Source of the DNA: Avedoeria sp964651245
Lineage (GTDB): Bacteria > Chloroflexota > Anaerolineae > Epilineales > Epilineaceae
Length of the DNA stretch: 64,000 nucleotides
NCBI GenBank assembly: GCA_964651245.1
Contig: CAZYVI010000009.1
Coordinates: 62,001-126,000, forward strand
Reading direction: 5' to 3'
Shown here: piece after piece, positions 24,345-32,257 of the stretch
How the letters are laid out: each line of letters begins with the position of its first letter
Position numbering within the stretch: position 1 is the first letter of the stretch
The notes under the pieces: generated by a model
Told to the model about the DNA's origin: nothing
Databases searched by the model: none
The model's input: only the letters and a program-made list of their open reading frames with translations
Made by a program: the position numbers and the translations under genes

Positions 24345-25289
24345 TCAGCGCGCCGCCGGCGTCGGCGCGCACTCGGTGCGGATGCACTCGGCGCGCCGCT
24401 CGTTGGCGATCCGGCGGCAGTCGGCCGGCGCGCCGCCGCCGGCGATGCAGCTGGCGTAGGCCTGCTCCGACTTGCGCGTGCACTGCTCCTCGCAGCCGTC
24501 GGATCCGGGCGTCGGGCTCGGCTCGGGCGGCGGCGACGCCGTGGCGGTCGCCTCGCGCTCGACGTGCGTCGGGGTGGCCGACGGCCGCGCCGGCTCGGTA
24601 GGACGCGCCTTCGTGGCCGTCGCGCTCGGGGGCGGCGTGGCGCTGGGCGCCGGGGTGGCGCTGGGGGGCTCCGGGCTCGGCGCAGCGGTCGCGGTGGCCG
24701 CCGGCCGCCGGGTCGGCGACGCCGTGGAGCGCGGCGCCGTGGTCGGCGGCGGCGAGGCCGACGCGGTGGCGCTGGCGGTCGCGGTGGCGGTCGGCGCAGC
24801 GTCGAGGGTCAGCGGCGCCGCCAGCGCGCGCCGCGCGGTGGGCGTGGCCGACGCGGCCGGGCGGCTGGCGGAGGCGCTGGGCCGCGGTCGGTCGGTCGGG
24901 TGCGGCGACGCGCTGGGGGCGGTCGTCGCGGCGGCGGTCGCCGGCGTCGGCGCAGTGTCGGGCGACGGCGCGACGGGCCGGAAGATGCTGGCGATGAGGC
25001 CGTAGACCAGCAGCAGCGACAGCGCCCCGATGGCCAGCCGGGCCCACGCCGGCGGCGGCGGCACGGCGCGGCCGAGGTCGTCGGCCGACGGCGGGCGGCC
25101 GGACGGGCCGGCCGGTCCGGCGCCGGCGGCGGCGCGCAGCTCGGCCGCCAGCCGCTCGGCGAAGGCCGGGCGCGGCTGCTGGGCGACGGCGTCGTCGACG
25201 AGCCGGCGGGCGACGTCGGCCACGTCGGGCGGGAGGTCCGCCGTCAGGGCGTCGGCCGCGGCGCGCCGGGCGCGCTCGTGGGCGCTCAC
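24345..25289 (-). CDS. probable anti-sigma/partner membrane protein with Pro/Ser/Thr stalk and six-Cys end
   Basis: 314 residues from a GTG at 25289 that overlaps the sigma-factor stop (GTGA). The cytoplasmic part (1-80) is helical ('PPDVADVARRLVDDAVAQQ', 'FAERLAAELRAA'), as expected for a short sigma-binding region, but no classic HxxxCxxC zinc motif is present. One TM helix (84-103) crosses the membrane. About 150 residues of Ala/Pro/Ser/Thr form an extracellular stalk. The last 45 residues hold six Cys in the order CX3C-X10-C-X9-C-X10-C-X4-C, likely a disulfide-stapled helical hairpin. The position after an ECF sigma gene and the single TM make an anti-sigma role likely, yet it rests on context. 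Confidence 0.65.
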   Translation of the reverse strand: MSAHERARRAAADALTADLPPDVADVARRLVDDAVAQQPRPAFAERLAAELRAAAGAGPAGPSGRPPSADDLGRAVPPPPAWARLAIGALSLLLVYGLIASIFRPVAPSPDTAPTPATAAATTAPSASPHPTDRPRPSASASRPAASATPTARRALAAPLTLDAAPTATATASATASASPPPTTAPRSTASPTRRPAATATAAPSPEPPSATPAPSATPPPSATATKARPTEPARPSATPTHVEREATATASPPPEPSPTPGSDGCEEQCTRKSEQAYASCIAGGGAPADCRRIANERRAECIRTECAPTPAAR

Positions 25290-25867
25290 GCCGTCTCCTG
25301 CCCGGCGCCGGCCGCGGCCCGGCCGTCGTCGGCCGTCGGCGCGAGGCCGTCGCGCAGCTTGCGCAGGCCGCGGTGCAGGATCATCTTGACCGCGCTCTCG
25401 TCCTTGCCCAGCACGGCCGCCACCTCGAGCACGCGCAGCCCGCCGTAGTAGCGCAGCGTGATCGCCTCGCGCTGGTCGGGGCTGAGGCGCGAGAGGGCGG
25501 CGCGGAGCGCGTCGCGGTCCTCGACGGCGGCGGCGTCGGGCTCGCCGTCGGTCGCCGCCAGGCGATGGGCGGCGTCGTCGAGCGGCTCGGCCGGGCCGCG
25601 CGCCCCGGCGCGCCGGTGGGCGACGATCTGGCGGCGGGCGATCGTGAACAGCCAGGCCGCGAACAGGCCGCGCTCCTCGTAGCGATCCAGCGACTGCAGC
25701 GCGCTCATGAACGTCACGGCGGTGATGTCCTCGGCGTCGTCCGTCGTGGCCACGCGGGCGCGCACGTAGCGGTAGACGGCCGGCACGTAGCGGCGGTAGA
25801 GGGCGTCGAACGCCGCCGGCGCGCGCCGCGCCGCGGCGACGAGCGCGGCGTCAGTCGGCTCGGTCAC
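25286..25867 (-). CDS. ECF RNA polymerase sigma factor
   Basis: 193 residues if started at the GTG at 25867; the frame is also open to an ATG at 25936 (adding 'MMYASWPPWPPLNLP...', which looks non-native). Region 2 spans 'FDALYRRYVPAVYRYVRARV' to 'FAAWLFTIARRQIVAHRR', including the -10-recognising segment. Region 4 spans 'LSPDQREAITLRYYGGLRV' to 'AVKMILHRGLRKLR', a helix-turn-helix for the -35 box. It redirects RNA polymerase to a small regulon. The overlapping downstream gene encodes a membrane protein likely to hold it inactive. The start is uncertain: TATGCT at about 25925 could be a -10 box that would exclude the upstream ATG. Confidence 0.9.
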   Translation of the reverse strand: MTEPTDAALVAAARRAPAAFDALYRRYVPAVYRYVRARVATTDDAEDITAVTFMSALQSLDRYEERGLFAAWLFTIARRQIVAHRRAGARGPAEPLDDAAHRLAATDGEPDAAAVEDRDALRAALSRLSPDQREAITLRYYGGLRVLEVAAVLGKDESAVKMILHRGLRKLRDGLAPTADDGRAAAGAGQETA

Positions 25868-25966
25868 GGCGGGCGGCGTGCGGCCGGCGGCGGGCAGGTT
25901 CAGGGGCGGCCATGGCGGCCACGAAGCATACATCACCGAGTCGAATCGCGGACCGCCGCGATTCGG

Positions 25967-28030
25967 TCACGGCTGGCCCAGGAAGCGGCCGACGGCGGCG
26001 GCCGCCCGCCGCGCCTCGGGGGCCTCCCAGGCGGCCTCGACCGCCGCCCGCTCGGTGTGCGTGAGCTGCCACGACAGCGGCACGCCGCCGCCGCCGTCGA
26101 GCACGAACGCCGTCTCGGCATGGGCCACGGTCACGCCCTCGACCGCCCAGCGCTCGGCCAGCCGGGCCAGCGCCTCGGCGTTGCGCCGGCCCTGGACGGC
26201 GCCGCGGGCGCTCAGCAGCGCCTCGAGCGGCCCGAGCGCGGCGAACGGCCAGCCCCGCCGCGGCACGGCCGCCGGGTCGACGGGCCGGTCGAACGACACC
26301 CGGATCTGGACGACGAGCACCTCGCGCCCGCCGACGGCGGCGAACGCCGGCAGCGCGGCGTCCAGGAACGCCATCGCCCCGGCCACCCCGTCGTTGTCGA
26401 AGTAGCCGCCGTCGGCCAGGTGCCACGCCGGCGGGCAATCGCAGTCGGGCCGCGGCTGCGGGCTGATCCACGGGAACGCCGCCGAGAGCCGGGCGGCCGT
26501 GATCGCCGGCAGGTCGCGCTCCGGGTAGGTGCCCAGGAACGTGTCGTACGGCGCCGCCGGACCGGCCGCCGGCAGGTCGAGCGGCGTCAACAGCATCTGC
26601 CGGCCCGTTTCGACGGCCATGGCGTGGAAGATCGGCGCCGGCAGCTCGCCGCGCCGGACGGCCGCCCGCCAGCCGCCGAGCGTCACCGCCGGGTCGCCGC
26701 GGCGCAGCGTCCGCCGCCAGACGTCGGACCACGCCGCCTCCATCGCCCAGCCGCGGTCGGCCTCGAGAACCCGCGCCCGGGCGCGGGGCCACGGCGCGAA
26801 CCGCCAGAGGTCCGGGTAGGCGAGGCCCCAGGCCACGGGCCGCAGCGTCGGCTGGGCTGCGGCGGCGCGGATCGCGGCGCGGGTGGCCGGCGGCCGGGGC
26901 GCGCCGTCGAACGGCGGCGCCAGGTAGAGCAGCGCCCCGAAGCTACCGCCCGAGCTGGCGCTGACCGCGCTCAGCGCATCCGTCCAGCGCCGGCCGGCGG
27001 CGGCCTCGAGGCGCGTCAGCACCGTGGCCGTCCAGAGCGCCGCCGCGCTGCCGCCGCCGCTGGCCGCCACGACGACGAGCCGCGGCGCGCCGCCCTGGCG
27101 CGCGGCGATCGTGCGGACGACGTCGGCCGGGGTGAGCGGCGCGGCGACGGGCTCGGCGTTGCGCGGCGCCGTGCGGTAGACGTGGTCGGCGCCCGCCCCC
27201 GCCAGCGGCGGCAGCGCGGCCAGCGCCACGACGACCACGAGCGGCACGCCGTAGCGGTCGAGCCAGAACGCGGCCGCCCCGAGGACCCAGGCCGCCAGGC
27301 TGGCCACGACAAGCACATAGCCCAGCGCCGGGAAGCACAGCCCGCCGTCGACGACCCGCAGCCGGGTCAGGCAGCCGTCCGGCGCGGCGGCCGGGTGGAA
27401 CGCCAGCCCAAGGCCGGCGTAGCCCAGCCCGAACAGGACCAGGCTGCCCAGCGCGGCCGTATGGCCGGCCGCCAGCGCCGGCGCCTCCGGGTCGTCGTAG
27501 CCCGGCCCGAGGCGCGCCAGCCAGCGCCGCGGCCATGGCGCCCGGCCGAGCCGCTCGCCGGCCACGATCGCCGCCGCCCCCACCAGCGCGCCCAGCGTCA
27601 GCGCCAGCGCGTGGGCCGCCAGCCGCGCCGGCGACGACGGGCCGTCCGACGAGCGGACGAGGGCGGTCACGACGACCGGCGCCGCCAGCGCCGCCACGAG
27701 CGCCGCCGCGCCGAGCCGCGGCCGGCGGGGCGGCCACGGCCATGCGGGCACGCCGCTGCGGGCGGACGCGCCGGCCACCACCAGGCGGCCGATCCTCACC
27801 GCGGTCCAGGCCGCCAGCGGCGCGGTCAGGCCGACGACGGCCAGCTCGGGCGTGCCGAGCACGAACAGGTTGCCCAAGAACAACCGCGCCGCGGGCACGT
27901 CGGCCAGCGCCGGCAGGGTGACGAGCGCGCCGGCCAGCGCCAGCGGCACGCGCAGCGGAACGAGCCAGCGCAGGGCGCGGGCGAGCGGCGACAGCGGCGC
28001 GCGCCGGCCGGGCCGGCGCCCGTCGTTCAC
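25967..28030 (-). CDS. patatin-like phospholipase with multi-TM N-terminal half
   Basis: 687 residues from a GTG at 28030 overlapping the stop of the stress-protein gene (GTGA). The first ~300 residues contain about seven or eight hydrophobic helices. The patatin domain follows: oxyanion loop 'VVVAASGGGSAAALW' (near 320), nucleophile elbow 'SAVSASSGGSFG' with likely Ser360, and 'AWHLADGGYFDNDGVAG' with Asp540 of the DGG motif. These form a Ser-Asp dyad expected to cleave acyl esters of lipids. The membrane half may present lipid substrate directly or sense the membrane. Coupling to a universal stress protein suggests induction in stress. Not a plain bacterial patatin, which normally has no TM domain. 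Catalytic residues are intact. Confidence 0.85.
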   Translation of the reverse strand: MNDGRRPGRRAPLSPLARALRWLVPLRVPLALAGALVTLPALADVPAARLFLGNLFVLGTPELAVVGLTAPLAAWTAVRIGRLVVAGASARSGVPAWPWPPRRPRLGAAALVAALAAPVVVTALVRSSDGPSSPARLAAHALALTLGALVGAAAIVAGERLGRAPWPRRWLARLGPGYDDPEAPALAAGHTAALGSLVLFGLGYAGLGLAFHPAAAPDGCLTRLRVVDGGLCFPALGYVLVVASLAAWVLGAAAFWLDRYGVPLVVVVALAALPPLAGAGADHVYRTAPRNAEPVAAPLTPADVVRTIAARQGGAPRLVVVAASGGGSAAALWTATVLTRLEAAAGRRWTDALSAVSASSGGSFGALLYLAPPFDGAPRPPATRAAIRAAAAQPTLRPVAWGLAYPDLWRFAPWPRARARVLEADRGWAMEAAWSDVWRRTLRRGDPAVTLGGWRAAVRRGELPAPIFHAMAVETGRQMLLTPLDLPAAGPAAPYDTFLGTYPERDLPAITAARLSAAFPWISPQPRPDCDCPPAWHLADGGYFDNDGVAGAMAFLDAALPAFAAVGGREVLVVQIRVSFDRPVDPAAVPRRGWPFAALGPLEALLSARGAVQGRRNAEALARLAERWAVEGVTVAHAETAFVLDGGGGVPLSWQLTHTERAAVEAAWEAPEARRAAAAVGRFLGQP

Positions 28031-28962
28031 ACCGCGCGCTGGATGAGCAGCGGCACCTGCGCCGTGCGCGCGACGCGGTCGGCGACGCTGCCGAGCGCCC
28101 AGCGCGCCAGCCCGCCGCGGCCGTGGGTGGTGATCGCCAGCAAGCCCACGTCGGGCGCGGCGGCGGCGTTGCACAGCGTCTCGGCCACGTCGTCGCCGAC
28201 GAGCAGCGCCGTCTCGGCCTCGACGTTCTGGCCGCGCAGGGCCTCGGCCTGGTCGAGCAGGTAGTTCTCGGCCGCCCGCTCGGACGCCGCCGTGCTCGCC
28301 AGCGACGCGCTGCCGGCCAGTCCGCTCCAGAGCACGTGCTCGGGCCCGGCCGCTACCGTGACGAGCGAGACGCTGGCCTCGAACACCCGGGCCAACCACG
28401 CCACGGTCGGCAGCACCTGCGTCGCCAGCGGCGAGCCGTCGAGGGCGACGACGATGCGGCCGAGGTCGGGCCGGATGCGCGGCGTGGCGCCGCGGGTGAG
28501 GAGAACCGGCACCGGCGCGGCCTGGACCACCTTGTCGGCCACGCTGCCCAGCGCCCATCGGGCCATGCCGCCCCGGCCGTGGCTGCCCATGACGATCAGC
28601 GTCGCCCCGTCCGCTTCGGCGCAGGCGAGGATCGCCCGTGCCGGAACCTCGCTGGGCATCCGGGTCTCGACGGCGACGCCCTTGGCCTGCATCCGCTCGG
28701 CCACCGCCGCCAGGTAGGCGGCCGTGGCCCGCTCCGACTCGGCCACCAGGCCCTCGAACGAGACGACCGGAGCGCCGGCCGCCATCGGCTGGGCGTAGAC
28801 GGCGTCGGCCCAGGACAGGTCGGCCGTGTAGATGCTCGGCACCGACAGCAGCAGCAGTCGCCCGCCGCTGCGCGCCGCCAGCGGCGCCGCCAGCAGCAAC
28901 GCCTGCTCGGCCGACTGCGAGCCGTCGAGGGGCACCAGCAGGGTGGGGGGGGGCTGGGACAC
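28027..28962 (-). CDS. tandem-domain universal stress protein
   Basis: 311 residues from a GTG at 28962 preceded by AAGGAG. Two Usp domains (about 7-160 and 165-311). Each begins with a strand and Asp ('LLVPLDGSQSAEQAL', 'IVVALDGSPLATQVL'). Each has the ATP-binding G-2X-G-9X-GS signature: 'GSHGRGGMARWALGSVAD' and 'THGRGGLARWALGSVAD'. This places it in the nucleotide-binding UspFG/Rv2623-like class, which senses energy state in growth arrest or hypoxia. The N-terminus includes a run of Pro from a C-rich stretch. The stop overlaps the patatin start. A TACGAT at 29031-29026 on the same strand may be its -10 box. Confidence 0.93.
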   Translation of the reverse strand: MSQPPPTLLVPLDGSQSAEQALLLAAPLAARSGGRLLLLSVPSIYTADLSWADAVYAQPMAAGAPVVSFEGLVAESERATAAYLAAVAERMQAKGVAVETRMPSEVPARAILACAEADGATLIVMGSHGRGGMARWALGSVADKVVQAAPVPVLLTRGATPRIRPDLGRIVVALDGSPLATQVLPTVAWLARVFEASVSLVTVAAGPEHVLWSGLAGSASLASTAASERAAENYLLDQAEALRGQNVEAETALLVGDDVAETLCNAAAAPDVGLLAITTHGRGGLARWALGSVADRVARTAQVPLLIQRAV

Positions 28963-29025
28963 GTCGCGCGCTCCTTGGGCCGCCGCTCGCGCGGCGATCG
29001 TCGATCGGGCCGGTCGATGGCGCAG

Positions 29026-29031
29026 ATCGTA
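29026..29031 (-). promoter_or_regulatory. possible -10 box for Usp-patatin operon
   Basis: TACGAT on the reverse strand, 64 bases before GTG 28962, inside a patch with several GATC/CGATCG palindromes (28996-29039). No -35 match. Tentative. Confidence 0.3.
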
Positions 29032-29133
29032 GTCGATCGCCGGCCCGCCGTGCCAGCCGCCGCGGAACGGTGCGCGCCCGGTCCGGGAGCGGGCCGGCCG
29101 CCTGGCCAGATGACCAGCCCCGGCCGATCGCGC

Positions 29134-29139
29134 TAGAAT
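29134..29139 (+). promoter_or_regulatory. -10 box of the two-component operon
   Basis: TAGAAT with ATGACC 18 bases upstream (29110-29115) as a moderate -35. The leader is about 60 bases to GTG 29205. Confidence 0.45.
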
Positions 29140-29204
29140 GCGGCTCGCCCACCTTCGCCTCCACCTCGGGACCGACGCCTCCCCCGCCGCCGAGGAGCGC
29201 CATC

Positions 29205-30224
29205 GTGATCGCACCACCGCTGTCGGTGACCGTGCTGGGCCATGAGCTCTGGCCGCTCCTGCAGCACGCGCCGCTGTCGGTCGTCGTCGTCGACGCGACG
29301 GGCCGGATCGTGTTCGCCAACGCGCGGCTGGCGGGCCTGTTCGGCTACCGGCCGGCCGAGCTGGAAGGGCAGCTGCTCTCGCTGCTCGTGCCGGAGCGAC
29401 TGCGCGGGGCGCACGAGGCGCACCACCGCGACTACCTCCGCAGCCCGCAGAGCCGGCCGATGGGGCTCGACATGGCGCTCGTCGGCCGGCACAAGGACGG
29501 TCACGAGTTCGGCATCGAGGTCGGGCTATCGAGCTTCCGGTCGCCGGACGGCAGCTGGGTGATGGCCCTCGTGACGCCGACCGTGCCCACCGACGTCGAG
29601 CACGCCGTGGCCGAGGAGCGCAACCGCATCGCCCGCGAGCTCCACGACGCCGTCAGCCAGTCGCTGTTCGCCGCCAGCGCCAATGCCGACGCGCTGCCGA
29701 CGCTCGTCGACACCCAGCCCGCCGAGGCCCAGCACCGCGCCGAGGCGATCCGCCAGCTGACCCGCGGCGCGCTGGCCGAGCTGCGCACGGTCCTGTTCGA
29801 GCTACGCCCGCAGGCCATCGCGGCCGCGCCGCTGCGCGACCTCTTGCGCCAGCTCGCCGACGCCGCCGCCGGGCGCAGCCACATCGGCGTCACGCTGGAG
29901 CTCTCGGGGGATGCGCAAGACCCGCCCCTGGACGTCAAGACCGCGTTCTACCGGATCGCCCAAGAGGCGCTGAACAACGTCGTTCGCCACGCCCGCGCCC
30001 GCCACGCCTGGTTGCGGCTCGAGCGTCGCGCCGGCCGGGTGACGCTGGCGATCATCGACGACGGCGTCGGCTTCGAGCCGGCGGCGGTGACCGGCGAGCA
30101 CCTCGGGCTGTCGATCATGCGCGAACGGGCGGCCGAGGCGGGGATGACGGTCGACGTCGCGTCGACGCCGGGCGGCGGGACGTCGGTCACGGTGCGCTGG
30201 CCGGCCGCCGGGTCGGCGTCGTGA
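29205..30224 (+). CDS. PAS-domain histidine kinase, NarL-family sensor (HisKA_3)
   Basis: 339 residues from GTG 29205, with GAGGAG at proper distance. No TM helix, so a cytoplasmic sensor. PAS domain (about 15-125) with 'VVVVDATGRIVFANARLAGL' and 'FGYRPAELEGQ'. Dimerisation and phosphoacceptor helix 'EERNRIARELHDAVSQSLF' with His147. HATPase_c domain with N-box 'FYRIAQEALNNVVRHARA' and G-boxes 'IIDDGVGFEP' and 'GLSIMRERA'. It autophosphorylates and passes phosphate to the response regulator encoded next (GTGA overlap). The PAS pocket has no clear haem or flavin residue that I can name, so the signal is unknown. Confidence 0.93.
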   Translation: MIAPPLSVTVLGHELWPLLQHAPLSVVVVDATGRIVFANARLAGLFGYRPAELEGQLLSLLVPERLRGAHEAHHRDYLRSPQSRPMGLDMALVGRHKDGHEFGIEVGLSSFRSPDGSWVMALVTPTVPTDVEHAVAEERNRIARELHDAVSQSLFAASANADALPTLVDTQPAEAQHRAEAIRQLTRGALAELRTVLFELRPQAIAAAPLRDLLRQLADAAAGRSHIGVTLELSGDAQDPPLDVKTAFYRIAQEALNNVVRHARARHAWLRLERRAGRVTLAIIDDGVGFEPAAVTGEHLGLSIMRERAAEAGMTVDVASTPGGGTSVTVRWPAAGSAS

Positions 30225-30874
30225 GCGAGGCCATCCGCCTCCTCGTCTGCGACGACCACGCCGTCGTCCGCAGCGGTCTGCGGGCGATGCTCGGCGTCCA
30301 CGCCGACCTGGCGGTGGTCGGCGAGGCCGGCGACGGCGCCGCCGCCGTCCGCGAGGCGGTGCGGCTGGTGCCCGACGTCGTCCTCATGGACATGCGGATG
30401 CCCGAGCTCGACGGCGTGGCGGCGACGCGGGCGATCCGCGAGCGGCTGCCGGCGACGCAGGTCGTGGCCTTGACGACGTTCGCCGACGAGCCGACGGTCC
30501 AGGCGGTGCTGGCGGCCGGCGCGATCGGCTACCTGCTCAAGGACGCCTCGGGCGCCGAGCTGGCCGCGGCCGTCCGCGCCGCGGCCGCCGGCCGTCCGAC
30601 GCTGGCGCCCGACGCCGCGATGGCGCTGATCCAGCACGCCGCTCGCCCGGCGGCCGCGGCGCCCGGCGCCGACCTCACCGACCGCGAGCGCGAGGTGCTG
30701 CGGCTCATGGTGCGCGGCCTGTCCAACAGCCAGATCGCGGCCGAGCTCATCGTGAGCCGCAGCACGGTGAAGTTCCACGTCTCGAACGTGCTGGCCAAGC
30801 TGGACACGACGAACCGCACCGAGGCCGTGGCCTTGGCGCTGCAGCACCGGTTGGTGCAGCCGACCGAACCCTGA
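30221..30874 (+). CDS. NarL/FixJ-family response regulator
   Basis: 217 residues from GTG 30221 overlapping the kinase stop. Receiver domain with acidic pair 'CDDHAVVRSGLRAML', phosphoacceptor Asp57 in 'VLMDMRMPELDG', Thr in 'ALTTFADE' and Lys107 in 'GYLLKDAS'. LuxR-type helix-turn-helix from 'LTDREREVLRLMVRGLSNSQ' through 'VSRSTVKFHVSNVLAKL'. It belongs to the LiaR/NarL type that binds DNA on phosphorylation. Translational coupling with the PAS kinase makes the pairing firm. Targets cannot be told from this window. Confidence 0.95.
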   Translation: MSEAIRLLVCDDHAVVRSGLRAMLGVHADLAVVGEAGDGAAAVREAVRLVPDVVLMDMRMPELDGVAATRAIRERLPATQVVALTTFADEPTVQAVLAAGAIGYLLKDASGAELAAAVRAAAAGRPTLAPDAAMALIQHAARPAAAAPGADLTDREREVLRLMVRGLSNSQIAAELIVSRSTVKFHVSNVLAKLDTTNRTEAVALALQHRLVQPTEP

Positions 30875-30931
30875 CGGCGCCGGGCCGGCGCTTTGCGGGC
30901 CGGCGCGGCCGCGTGGCCGTGTCCGGCGCGC
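30875..30931. terminator. GC-rich palindromic spacer, possible shared terminator
   Basis: 57 bases between convergent stops (response regulator, CBS protein). It contains self-complementary runs such as GCGCCGGGCCGGCGC and a second GGGCCGGCGC. There is no U-tract. It could act as a bidirectional or Rho-assisted terminator; weak call. Confidence 0.3.
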
Positions 30932-31348
30932 TCAGGCCGACTCGAGCATGTCGACCAGCGTCTCGAAGAGGTCGCTCTCGGTCACGATGCCGACGAGCTG
31001 GAAGTCGGCCACGACCGGCAGCGCGCCGATCTTGTGGGTGAGCATGATCCGCGCCGCACGCACGACCGGATCGTCGGGGCGGACCGTCTGGACGTCATGG
31101 GTCATGACATCGCGCACCGTCGGGATGTCCTCGAGCGGCCCTTCGCTGAAGAAGGTGCTGCCGCGCGGCATGGCCTGCGCCGCCTCGTCGAGGGTGATGA
31201 TGCCGATCAAGCGGTCGGCGCTCGACACGACCGGCAGCCGGCGGATGCCGCGCTCGCGCATGAGCTGCAGGCCAATGTCGACCTTGAGGTCGGGCGCGAT
31301 GCTGACCGGATTGCGGGTCATGACGTCCTGGACGGTGAGCTGGGCCAT
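30932..31348 (-). CDS. CBS-domain-pair protein (Bateman module), copy 1
   Basis: 138 residues, nothing but two CBS domains. The first starts 'VQDVMTRNPVSIAPDLKVD' and includes 'RRLPVVSSADRLIGIITLDE'. The second starts 'VRDVMTHDVQTVRPDDPVVR' and includes 'HKIGALPVVADFQLVGIVTE'. Between them is a linker with 'AMPRGSTFFSEG'. Stand-alone pairs bind adenosine nucleotides (AMP, ATP, SAM) or NAD and act as energy or ligand sensors on partner proteins. ATG 31348 follows CCAGGAG. The paralogue at 37812 keeps the unusual AMPRG linker. No partner is obvious; it is convergent with the two-component operon. Confidence 0.9.
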   Translation of the reverse strand: MAQLTVQDVMTRNPVSIAPDLKVDIGLQLMRERGIRRLPVVSSADRLIGIITLDEAAQAMPRGSTFFSEGPLEDIPTVRDVMTHDVQTVRPDDPVVRAARIMLTHKIGALPVVADFQLVGIVTESDLFETLVDMLESA

Positions 31349-31471
31349 GGCGGGTCTCCTGGATCGGGCGGGAGCGAAGAGTGCGTGCCCAAGGGTAATC
31401 GCGGATGCCCGGCGGCGCCAGGGCCGGCCGGCCGAGCGCGGCCCGGCCGGCTGGCCAGGCGCGGGCAGGCG

Positions 31472-32257
31472 TCAGACCGCGGCCGTGGGCGGCAGCCGGT
31501 CGCCGAACAGCAGCCGGCCGAGCGGCGTGTCGCGCAGCGTCGCCAACTGGCGGGTGTAGGCTTCGTCGACCTGCTCGTCCTGGTCGACGCGCCCGTCGCG
31601 CAGCGTCAGGATCCGGCCGGCCGACAACGCGACGACGGGGTCGTGGGTCACGACGATGACCGTCTTGCCGTGGTCGCGGGTCAACGACGCGAAGTGCCGG
31701 ATCACCTCGGCGCCGGCGGCGCTGTCCAGGTTGCCGGTCGGCTCGTCGCCGAGGATCAGCGGCGGGTCGTTGGCCAACGACCGGGCGACGGCGACACGCT
31801 GACGCTGGCCGCCCGACAGCGCGTTGGGCAGCCGGTGGGCCAGCGCCGCCAGGCCGACGAGGTCGAGCAGTTCGAGCGAGCGGCGGCGGCGCTCCGCCGC
31901 CGGCACGCCGACGCCCTGCATCGGCACCTCGACGTTCTCGGCCGCCGTCAGCGTCGGCAGCAGGTTGTGCATCTGGAAGATGAAGCCGATCGTGCGGGCT
32001 CGGAAGCGGTCGAGGTCGACCACGCCGGCCAGGTCCTGGCCGTCGACGCGCACGACGCCCGACGTCGGCCGGTCGAGCGCGCCGATGAGATGCAGCAGCG
32101 TCGACTTGCCGCTGCCCGACGGCCCCATCACGACGACGAACTCGCCGCGCTCGATGCGCAGGCTGACACCGTCCAGGGCGCGGACGGCCTGGGCGTCGGG
32201 GTAGATGCGCGTCAGCCCCACCGTCTCGACGACGGGCGCCGCGGTCGCGGTCGTCAC
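31472..32257 (-). CDS. ABC exporter ATPase, MacB/LolD type
   Basis: 261 residues from GTG 32257, overlapping the adaptor stop (GTGA). Walker A GPSGSGKS (45-52), Q-loop 'IGFIFQMHNLLPTLTAAEN', signature 'LSGGQRQRVAVARSL', Walker B 'LILGDEPTGNLDS' and H-loop 'VIVVTHDP'. The 'DEPTGNLDS' and 'MHNLLPTLTA' segments are typical of ATPases that drive FtsX-type permeases (MacB, LolD, FtsE). It is the last gene of a three-gene operon (duplicated permease, adaptor, ATPase). Such machines move lipoproteins, peptides or drugs by mechanotransmission instead of a TM channel. Substrate unknown. Confidence 0.95.
   Translation of the reverse strand: MTTATAAPVVETVGLTRIYPDAQAVRALDGVSLRIERGEFVVVMGPSGSGKSTLLHLIGALDRPTSGVVRVDGQDLAGVVDLDRFRARTIGFIFQMHNLLPTLTAAENVEVPMQGVGVPAAERRRRSLELLDLVGLAALAHRLPNALSGGQRQRVAVARSLANDPPLILGDEPTGNLDSAAGAEVIRHFASLTRDHGKTVIVVTHDPVVALSAGRILTLRDGRVDQDEQVDEAYTRQLATLRDTPLGRLLFGDRLPPTAAV

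Noticed and set aside
25868..25936. N-terminal extension of the sigma factor from ATG 25936
   Set aside because: Sequence is Trp/Pro-rich and unlike sigma N-termini, and a TATGCT box may overlap it; GTG 25867 preferred, with reservation.
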